From: Hyphococcus sp.
Lineage (GTDB): Bacteria; Pseudomonadota; Alphaproteobacteria; Caulobacterales; Parvularculaceae
DNA length: 13,288 bases
Reading direction: 5' to 3'
Assembly (NCBI GenBank): GCA_021604605.1
Contig: BQJH01000052.1
Location: forward strand, 1-13,288
Shown piece after piece: positions 7,223 through 13,288 of the stretch. Every line of letters starts with the position of its first letter. The first letter of the stretch is position 1. The translations under genes and the position numbers were made by a program. Below the pieces are notes generated by a model, which saw only the letters and a list, made by a program, of their open reading frames with translations, did not search any database and had not been told where the DNA came from.

Positions 7223-8416
7223 ATGACAGCGACTTCCGCCCAACAGATACGAAACTACACCGGACCCTCAATCTTCAGCTTTGGCTTCCGCCCGTTCTTT
7301 CTTGGCGGTGCGCTTATCGCTGTGGTGATGCCTCTGTTGATGGCGGCCTTCATGGCTGGGGCGCTTGATTTTGGCGGTCATTATGGCGCTATTGCCTTGC
7401 ACGGCCATGAGATGGTTTACGGCTACCTATCAGCTATCATTGCGGGTTTTTTGTTGACGGCCGTACCGAATTGGACAGGGCGATTGCCCATTGTTGGGCG
7501 CGGGCTTGTTGCAATTTTTGTGTTGTGGATAGGCGGTCGCTTTGCAGTAGTTTTTTCTGGCGTGATTGATGCGCGATTAGTCCTCGCCATCGATGCATCG
7601 TTTTTATTTGTGATGAGCGCTATCTTATGGCGAGAGATTTTGACGGGAAAAAATTGGCGTAATGCGCCGATTGGCGTGATGGTTACACTCTTTGCATCGG
7701 GAAACCTCGTTTGGCATTTGGAGTATGCCGGGATCGCGCAGGCAGGCTTGGGGTTGCGTTGGGGGCTCGGCATTGTTGCGTTGTTATTAGCGTTGATCGG
7801 TGGTCGCGTGACCCCGAGTTTCACACGCAACTGGCTGGCAAAAAACAATAAACCGTCAATCGAAGCTGGCCTCAGTATAGTTGACAAAATATCGTTAGCT
7901 TTGATTGGGCTTGGTGTACTCTTATGGATCATCAAGCCAACTTCAGCGCCGACGGGCGGTGTTTTAATTGCTGCAGCGCTGGCGAATATCTTGCGGCTTT
8001 ATCGATGGGGTGGTTGGCGCACCACAAGCGAACCGCTCGTTATGATCCTGCATGTTGGATATTTTTGGTTAGTCGTTGCGTTGATGTTTTTGGGATTGGC
8101 TGCTTTGGCGCCTTCATTCGTTTCTCCACTGGCAGCGTTACATGCGCTTTCTGCGGGTGCTGCGGGTGTTATGACCCTTGCTGTGATGACGAGGGCGACA
8201 CTCGGCCACACAGGGCGTCCATTGAGCGCAGATAGATCAACTTTAGTGATTTATGTACTGGTCAATCTTGGTGCTGTTATACGTGTTGCTGCGCCTTTTA
8301 TTGCGATTGATTATTCGCTTACCGTTATGTTAAGCGCAATACTGTGGAGCGCAGCCTTTTTTATGTTTGCCATTGTTTATGGGCGATATCTTATCCTGCC
8401 TAAAGCAAGTGGGTAG
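7223..8416 (+). CDS. nnrS: NnrS family haem- and copper-containing membrane protein
   Basis: The product is 397 aa with about 12 predicted transmembrane helices, in the inner membrane. NnrS proteins accompany denitrification genes and relieve nitric-oxide-derived stress (established in Rhodobacter and Vibrio); the biochemical mechanism is not settled. Family hallmarks visible here are GFRPFFL at 21-27, LHGHEM at 59-64 (probable haem/copper histidines), IIAGFLLTAVPNWTGRLP at 72-89, His165 (VWHLE), the GGRVTPSFTRNWL loop at 193-205, His276, His306 and the MTRATLGHTGR loop at 321-331. The ATG at 7223 is preceded by AGG at suitable distance and directly precedes a plausible cytoplasmic N-terminus. 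The gene lies between mobA and the narK promoter region on the same strand, which fits a role in handling NO made during nitrate/nitrite respiration. No terminator is evident after it. Confidence 0.93.
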   Translation: MTATSAQQIRNYTGPSIFSFGFRPFFLGGALIAVVMPLLMAAFMAGALDFGGHYGAIALHGHEMVYGYLSAIIAGFLLTAVPNWTGRLPIVGRGLVAIFVLWIGGRFAVVFSGVIDARLVLAIDASFLFVMSAILWREILTGKNWRNAPIGVMVTLFASGNLVWHLEYAGIAQAGLGLRWGLGIVALLLALIGGRVTPSFTRNWLAKNNKPSIEAGLSIVDKISLALIGLGVLLWIIKPTSAPTGGVLIAAALANILRLYRWGGWRTTSEPLVMILHVGYFWLVVALMFLGLAALAPSFVSPLAALHALSAGAAGVMTLAVMTRATLGHTGRPLSADRSTLVIYVLVNLGAVIRVAAPFIAIDYSLTVMLSAILWSAAFFMFAIVYGRYLILPKASG

Positions 8417-8550
8417 AGCTTCTATATTTGCGTTCTACCGTCTCTAATCTTCTTAAATTATCTTGGAAAATCCGGGTTTAGGTAGCAGATCGTAAGGCCC
8501 GTAGATCGCGAAATTTTAGCCAAAAAGAGCCCTTTAAGCAGATTTTTAGG

Positions 8551-8564
8551 TTGATATTTGTCAA
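8551..8564 (+). promoter_or_regulatory. FNR/CRP-family box 1 (TTGATATTTGTCAA)
   Basis: It matches the FNR consensus TTGAT-N4-ATCAA at 9 of 10 positions. FNR-type regulators (FnrP, NarR, Nnr in Paracoccus) activate nar genes without oxygen. The box is centred about 224 bases before the narK start codon. Confidence 0.75.
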
Positions 8565-8592
8565 GCTAACCTCTGCGCCTATCAAGCCTGAA

Positions 8593-8606
8593 TTGATATT
8601 TTTCAA
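8593..8606 (+). promoter_or_regulatory. FNR/CRP-family box 2 (TTGATATTTTTCAA)
   Basis: It matches the FNR consensus at 9 of 10 positions and is nearly identical to box 1, including the N4 spacer ATTT and a following G. It lies exactly 42 bases downstream of box 1, four helical turns, so two dimers would sit on the same face of the DNA. Confidence 0.75.
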
Positions 8607-8781
8607 GGCCACAAAATTCAATTCGCAATCGCCTGACCGAAGTAGCGCAGTGCGTACCTTGTTTCTTCTGGTTGTCTATAGAAGCCGCGCCATCTCAGCT
8701 TGATCAATCAAAGCAACGCCATCAACTCAAGCCCGTATTCGCTAACGCGAAAAAATATGGTCTTGGCTTGGGAGGCAACCA

Positions 8782-11532
8782 ATGAACCACCTTGATACAG
8801 TCACATCAGGTCAGCAAAACAGAGCGCTCACAGCAAGCACAATAGCCTTTACGGGCTGCTTCGCCGTATGGACGATTTTCTCCATTATTGGCGTTCAGAT
8901 AAAGGCAGAATTAGGCCTAAACGAAACTCAGTTCGGGCTGTTGGTCGCAACACCGATTTTGACGGGTTCTATCAGTCGTATTTTTCTTGGTATTTGGACG
9001 GACCAGTTTGGCGGGCGCCGCGTCTTCGCCGCTGTAATGTTCTTTGCTGCGATCGCCGTTTGGCTTTTGTCTACTGTCAACAGCTACCCGATGTTTTTAC
9101 TCGCTGCACTCGGTGTCGGACTTGCCGGTGGTTCTTTCGCGGTTGGGATTGCCTATACCTCAAAATGGTTTGATCCATCCCGCCAGGGCACAGCCCTTGG
9201 TATCTTCGGTATGGGTAATGTCGGCGCCGCGATCACCAACTTTGCTGCGCCTTTCATTCTTGTTGCGGTTGGTTGGGAAAAGACAGCACAAATCTACGCC
9301 ATCGTCCTGATGGTGATGGCAGTACTCTTTTTTCTTGTCACCAAAGAAGATCCGGCAACATTGGCGCGAAAGGCGAGAGGAGAAAAACCTCGCAGTGCTC
9401 TGATGGAATTAGAGCCGTTGAAAAACCTACAGGTCTGGCGTTTCGCACTGTACTACTTTTTCGTCTTTGGCGCTTTTGTAGCGTTAGCTTTGTGGCTCCC
9501 ACGCTACCTGATTGGTGTTTACGGTCTTGATATCAAAGCTGCAGGCATGCTCGCTGCGTTCTATGCTGTGCCCGCAAGTCTGTTCCGCGCTTATGGCGGC
9601 TATCTCTCAGACAAGATTGGCGCACGTCAGGTCATGTATTGGACGTTCGGCGCCTCTGTGCTTGCGACTTTCATGCTATCCTATCCACACACTGACTACA
9701 TCATCCACGGTATTGAAGGGCCGATTGCCTTCTCAACCCAGATGGGTCTTGTCCCCTTTGTCATCCTTATTTTTATTCTTGGCTTCTTCATGTCGTTGGG
9801 AAAAGCCGCTGTCTATAAACACATTCCGGTTTATTATCCTGACCATGTAGGCTCCGTTGGCGGACTTGTCGGCATGATCGGCGGGCTGGGTGGTTTCATT
9901 CTTCCCATTTTGTTTGGCGTGATGAATGACCTGACCGGCATCTGGACAAGTTGCTTCATGCTGTTGTTCATCATCGTCGTTGTCTCAATGGTGTGGATGC
10001 ATTTTGCGATCCGGCGGATGGAGTCAAAGGCGCTTGGTGCAGAGCTGGATGCATTGCCGCAATTCCCTGAAATGCAGGAGATTCACACAAAAGAGCGCGG
10101 TGAAAAAACCAGCCCTGTGCTCGAAGACTGGCGGCCTGACGATGACACGTTCTGGGAAGAGAAAGGCAAACGAATTGCCAACAGAAATCTTTGGATTTCT
10201 ATTCCAGCACTGTTGTTGGCCTTTTCGGTCTGGATGGTCTGGTCTGTCGTCGTCGCAAAGCTCCCCTCTATCGGGTTCGATTATACCACGGATCAACTCT
10301 TCTGGCTGGCCGCGTTGCCGGGGCTTTCCGGGGCGACACTGCGCATTTTCTATTCCTTCATGGTGCCAATTCTTGGCGGGCGTCTTTGGACAACCCTGTC
10401 AACCGCATCCTTGTTGATCCCGGCTTTTGGTATTGGTTACGCCGTACAAAACCCGGAGACACCATATTTTCTGTTCCTCGTACTGGCGCTCTTATGCGGT
10501 TTTGGCGGGGGTAACTTTGCCTCATCTATGGCGAATATTTCGTTCTTTTTTCCGAAATCGCAAAAGGGCAACGCGCTGGCCATGAATGCAGGTCTTGGCA
10601 ATCTTGGTGTCAGCGTCATGCAGTTCCTGGTGCCCGTCGTGATTACGGCAAGTGTATTCGGCGCCATGGGTGGAGACGCGCAAACAACATCAGACGGCGC
10701 CAAGATGTGGTTGCAAAATGCCGGTTTCATCTGGGTGCCGTTCTTGCTGATCTCGACAGCAGCAGCATGGTTCGGGATGAATGATATCGCTTCTGCAAAA
10801 GCATCGTTTGCCGAACAAGCCGTCATTTTCTCTCGAAAACATAACTGGATTATGTGCTGGCTTTATACAGGCACATTCGGGTCATTCATCGGGTATGCAG
10901 CGGGTTTCCCGTTACTGATGAAAACCCAGTTCCCTGAAGTGAATGCATTGCAGTTTGCTTTTCTTGGGCCACTAGTTGGGGCGCTATCACGTTCTTTTAC
11001 CGGATGGATATCTGATAAATGGGGCGGCGCCCGCGTTACTTTTTGGGTCTTCCTGTTGATGATCGTAGCTGTTGGCGGTGTTCTATATTTCCTCGGAATA
11101 AAAGACCAGCCGGGCGCCTTTTGGGGCTTCTTCGCTATGTTCATGATCCTGTTCTTTGCAACAGGTGTTGGGAATGCATCAACTTTCCAGATGATCCCGG
11201 TGATTATGCGAGAAGAAATGCCGCGCTTAATGCCACAACTTGATGGAACCACGCGCATCAGGCAGGCGGAAAAGGAATCAGCTGCGATTATTGGTTTTAC
11301 TTCGGCGATTGCAGCTTATGGCGCCTTCTTCATTCCAAAATCTTACGGTACATCAATTTCGATGACAGGTGGGCCTGAAGGGGCGCTCTGGGCATTCCTT
11401 ATTTTCTACGCGACCTGCGCTGGACTGACCTGGTTCGTTTATTCACGCAAAGGCGGCATGCTTCATGACATTGAACGTGGCCGACCTTCAAAAAAAACCC
11501 AAACAAATATTCCTCAGGGAGAACCCGCATGA
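8782..11532 (+). CDS. narK: Fused NarK1-NarK2 nitrate/nitrite transporter
   Basis: The product is 916 aa: two complete 12-helix major facilitator domains joined by a hydrophilic linker (about 411-465). In Paracoccus denitrificans the equivalent fusion combines NarK1, a proton-linked nitrate importer, with NarK2, a nitrate/nitrite antiporter; both act in the inner membrane to feed cytoplasm-facing NarG and export nitrite. The first half shows Arg66 (SISRIFLG) and Arg269 (SLFRAYGGYLSD); the second shows Arg521 (TLRIFYS) and Arg737 (LSRSFTGWISD). These are the paired substrate-binding arginines of the nitrate porter family. Glycine-rich nitrate signatures are at 113-120, 143-148, 574-590 (GFGGGNFASSMANISFF) and 604-609. 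The start has GGGAGG six bases upstream. The stop overlaps the narG ATG (ATGA), implying translational coupling. Expression is probably anaerobic through the upstream FNR-type boxes. Confidence 0.95.
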   Translation: MNHLDTVTSGQQNRALTASTIAFTGCFAVWTIFSIIGVQIKAELGLNETQFGLLVATPILTGSISRIFLGIWTDQFGGRRVFAAVMFFAAIAVWLLSTVNSYPMFLLAALGVGLAGGSFAVGIAYTSKWFDPSRQGTALGIFGMGNVGAAITNFAAPFILVAVGWEKTAQIYAIVLMVMAVLFFLVTKEDPATLARKARGEKPRSALMELEPLKNLQVWRFALYYFFVFGAFVALALWLPRYLIGVYGLDIKAAGMLAAFYAVPASLFRAYGGYLSDKIGARQVMYWTFGASVLATFMLSYPHTDYIIHGIEGPIAFSTQMGLVPFVILIFILGFFMSLGKAAVYKHIPVYYPDHVGSVGGLVGMIGGLGGFILPILFGVMNDLTGIWTSCFMLLFIIVVVSMVWMHFAIRRMESKALGAELDALPQFPEMQEIHTKERGEKTSPVLEDWRPDDDTFWEEKGKRIANRNLWISIPALLLAFSVWMVWSVVVAKLPSIGFDYTTDQLFWLAALPGLSGATLRIFYSFMVPILGGRLWTTLSTASLLIPAFGIGYAVQNPETPYFLFLVLALLCGFGGGNFASSMANISFFFPKSQKGNALAMNAGLGNLGVSVMQFLVPVVITASVFGAMGGDAQTTSDGAKMWLQNAGFIWVPFLLISTAAAWFGMNDIASAKASFAEQAVIFSRKHNWIMCWLYTGTFGSFIGYAAGFPLLMKTQFPEVNALQFAFLGPLVGALSRSFTGWISDKWGGARVTFWVFLLMIVAVGGVLYFLGIKDQPGAFWGFFAMFMILFFATGVGNASTFQMIPVIMREEMPRLMPQLDGTTRIRQAEKESAAIIGFTSAIAAYGAFFIPKSYGTSISMTGGPEGALWAFLIFYATCAGLTWFVYSRKGGMLHDIERGRPSKKTQTNIPQGEPA

Positions 11533-13288
11533 GCCATGTTTTAAACCGACTGACCTATTTTAAAAATCGCGTCAGTGATTATTCTGACGGGCATGGAGTG
11601 GTCACTAGAGAAGACCGCAAATGGGAAGACGCATATAGAAAACGCTGGCAGCACGACAAGATTGTGCGGTCAACACACGGTGTAAACTGTACAGGGTCCT
11701 GCAGCTGGAAAATTTATGTCAAAGGCGGCATTGTCACTTGGGAAACACAACAGACAGACTACCCACGCACGCGGCCGGACCTACCCAATCATGAACCACG
11801 AGGGTGTTCTCGCGGCGCCAGTTACAGCTGGTATTTATACAGCGCAAATAGACTGAAACATCCACTTATCAGAAGCCATCTTCTGAAAGCCTGGCGAGAA
11901 GCGCGCGCTATACGTGAACCAGTCGCTGCATGGGCTGCAATTCAGGAAGATAAAACAAAACGTAATTCATATGTTAAACAACGTGGACTGGGCGGGTTTG
12001 TGCGCGCGGACTGGGCCGAAGTAAACGAGATTATTGCATCGGCAAATGCTTATACAGCGAAGAAGCATGGACCAGACCGCGTCATTGGCTTTTCACCGAT
12101 CCCGGCTATGTCCATGGTTTCTTATGCTGCTGGCTCACGATATTTGTCATTGCTCGGCGGAACATGCATGAGTTTCTACGACTGGTATTGCGACCTGCCA
12201 CCGGCAAGCCCGCAAACCTGGGGTGAACAGACAGACGTTCCTGAAAGCGCCGATTGGTATAATTCCGGCTTCTTAATGTTGTGGGGATCGAATGTTCCGC
12301 AAACGCGGACGCCTGATGCGCACTTCTATACTGAGGTTCGTTATAAGGGCGCCAAAAGCGTTGTCATTTCACCTGATTATTCCGAAGCATCAAAATTTGG
12401 TGATATCTGGCTGTCGCCAAAGCAGGGCACGGACGCGGCCCTCGCCATGGCTTTTGGTCACGTCATTTTGAAAGAGTTTTATCTCGATCGGCAGGTTCCG
12501 TATTTTCAGGAATATGCGCGCCAATATACAGATATGCCGATGCTGGTGCGTCTTATTAAAAAAGACGGCCGGTTGGTTCCTGACCGTATGCTCCGCGCTT
12601 CTGATTTTGATGATGGGCTTAACGAAGACAACAATCCTGAATGGAAGACGATTGCTTACGACAGCGCCAGCGACAAAATTGTTTGCCCGCGTGGGTCTAT
12701 AGGTTTCCGCTGGGGCGAGCAGGGAAAATGGAATCTTGAAGAAAAAGACGGCAAGGGCAACGAAACCGACCTTGCAATTTCCCTGATTGATAGCCGCGAT
12801 GATGCTGTTGATGTTGCATTCCCTTATTTTGGCAATCGCGAGCATGATCATTTTCATGGGACTGATCATCCCGATGTGCTTGAACGACGGGTGCCGGTTA
12901 AACGATTGCAACTGAAAGACGGTGAAACCTGCGTCGCGACGGTTTTTGACCTGTTGGTTGCGAATTATGGCCTTGATCGTGGTCTTGGCGGAGACTGGAC
13001 CGCAAAGTCTTTTGATGAAGATATTCCCTATACACCAGCATGGCAGGAAGCCATCACCGGTGTCTCGCGAGACAAGGTTATTTCTGTGGCGCGTGGTTTC
13101 GCAGACAATGCGGAAAAAACCCGTGGTAAGTCCATGGTTATCCTCGGGGCAGGGCTGAACCACTGGTACCACATGGATATGAATTATCGCGGCATCATCA
13201 ATATGCTTGTGATGTGTGGGTGTATTGGTCAGTCGGGTGGCGGTTGGTCGCATTATGTCGGCCAGGAAAAATTACGTCCCCAAACGGG
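11529..13288 (+). CDS. narG: Respiratory nitrate reductase alpha subunit NarG (5' part; cut by window end)
   Basis: Codons 1-586 of an expected roughly 1240 are present, open to the right edge. NarG is the Mo-bis-MGD subunit of the membrane-bound NarGHI complex and reduces nitrate to nitrite on the cytoplasmic side, using quinol electrons. The FS0 [4Fe-4S] ligands His50, Cys54, Cys58 (HGVNCTGSC) and Cys93 (RGCSRG) fall at the same numbers as in E. coli, as does the molybdenum ligand Asp222 in the DWYCDLPPASPQTWGEQTD segment. WGSNVPQTRTPDAHF is the next conserved block. There is no twin-arginine signal, consistent with a cytoplasm-facing NarG rather than a periplasmic enzyme. The ATG overlaps the narK stop by ATGA, with AGGGAGA at 11516-11522 as ribosome binding site. 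narH, narJ and narI are expected downstream. Confidence 0.97.
   Translation, partial: MSHVLNRLTYFKNRVSDYSDGHGVVTREDRKWEDAYRKRWQHDKIVRSTHGVNCTGSCSWKIYVKGGIVTWETQQTDYPRTRPDLPNHEPRGCSRGASYSWYLYSANRLKHPLIRSHLLKAWREARAIREPVAAWAAIQEDKTKRNSYVKQRGLGGFVRADWAEVNEIIASANAYTAKKHGPDRVIGFSPIPAMSMVSYAAGSRYLSLLGGTCMSFYDWYCDLPPASPQTWGEQTDVPESADWYNSGFLMLWGSNVPQTRTPDAHFYTEVRYKGAKSVVISPDYSEASKFGDIWLSPKQGTDAALAMAFGHVILKEFYLDRQVPYFQEYARQYTDMPMLVRLIKKDGRLVPDRMLRASDFDDGLNEDNNPEWKTIAYDSASDKIVCPRGSIGFRWGEQGKWNLEEKDGKGNETDLAISLIDSRDDAVDVAFPYFGNREHDHFHGTDHPDVLERRVPVKRLQLKDGETCVATVFDLLVANYGLDRGLGGDWTAKSFDEDIPYTPAWQEAITGVSRDKVISVARGFADNAEKTRGKSMVILGAGLNHWYHMDMNYRGIINMLVMCGCIGQSGGGWSHYVGQEKLRPQT

Larger units (their letters stand above)
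8417..8781 (+). promoter_or_regulatory. 365-base non-coding regulatory region upstream of narK-narG
   Basis: No convincing gene, tRNA or terminator is seen. The region holds two FNR-type boxes (8551-8564 and 8593-8606) and an extra ATCAA half-site at 8581-8585. TATAGA at 8677-8682 could be a -10, without a good -35, as expected for an activator-dependent promoter. The transcription start is not certain: a class II arrangement on the second box would place it near 8641, and the TATAGA near 8690. GGGAGG at 8770-8775, six bases before the narK ATG, is a strong ribosome binding site. Confidence 0.6.

Noticed and set aside
7423..7935. Minus-strand open frame of 170 codons inside nnrS
   Set aside because: Antisense to conserved NnrS membrane segments; no independent support.
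8700..8711. TTGATCAATCAA as a third FNR box
   Set aside because: The half-sites TTGAT and ATCAA are separated by two bases instead of four, so an FNR dimer would not fit in the normal way.
8738..8751. Small hairpin TTCGC-TAAC-GCGAA before narK
   Set aside because: The five-base stem is too weak for a terminator, and the A-run follows on the plus strand where T would be needed.
12390..13253. Minus-strand open frame of 287 codons inside narG
   Set aside because: It lies wholly antisense to well-conserved narG sequence, has no recognisable motifs and no ribosome binding site; shadow frame.

Overview
The window looks like chromosomal DNA from a nitrate-respiring proteobacterium, most likely an alphaproteobacterium. 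That placement is an inference. It rests on a fused NarK1-NarK2 transporter translationally coupled to narG (the Paracoccus arrangement), FNR-type boxes upstream, a DUF6445-like protein, and a proline-racemase homologue of a type I associate with marine alphaproteobacteria. Genus cannot be decided from the sequence. I see no transposase, integrase, tRNA, rRNA or CRISPR array.

Left part (1-4500): a proline racemase / hydroxyproline epimerase superfamily gene on the minus strand runs off the left edge. It is divergent from a large plus-strand gene for an autotransporter with a chymotrypsin-fold serine protease passenger. A strong rho-independent terminator closes the autotransporter gene.

Middle part (4525-7126): a tightly packed minus-strand operon holds moaA, moaD and a DUF6445-like putative Fe(II)/2-oxoglutarate oxygenase. 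It is divergent from mobA on the plus strand. MoaA and MoaD act in molybdopterin synthesis, and MobA attaches GMP to make the bis-MGD cofactor that NarG needs.

Right part (7223-13288): nnrS (a nitric-oxide / nitrosative-stress membrane protein) is followed by a 365-base non-coding region with two nearly identical FNR-type boxes. Next come a 24-helix NarK1-NarK2 fusion and the first 586 codons of narG, the catalytic subunit of the membrane-bound nitrate reductase. narHJI would be expected just beyond the right edge.

The genes from moaA rightwards form one functional theme: cofactor synthesis, nitrate uptake and nitrite export, nitrate reduction, and protection from its nitrogen-oxide products. 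No clearly new system is visible. The points most worth checking are the oxygenase-like gene embedded in the molybdopterin operon, the racemase homologue lacking both catalytic cysteines, and the unusual specificity pocket of the autotransporter protease.
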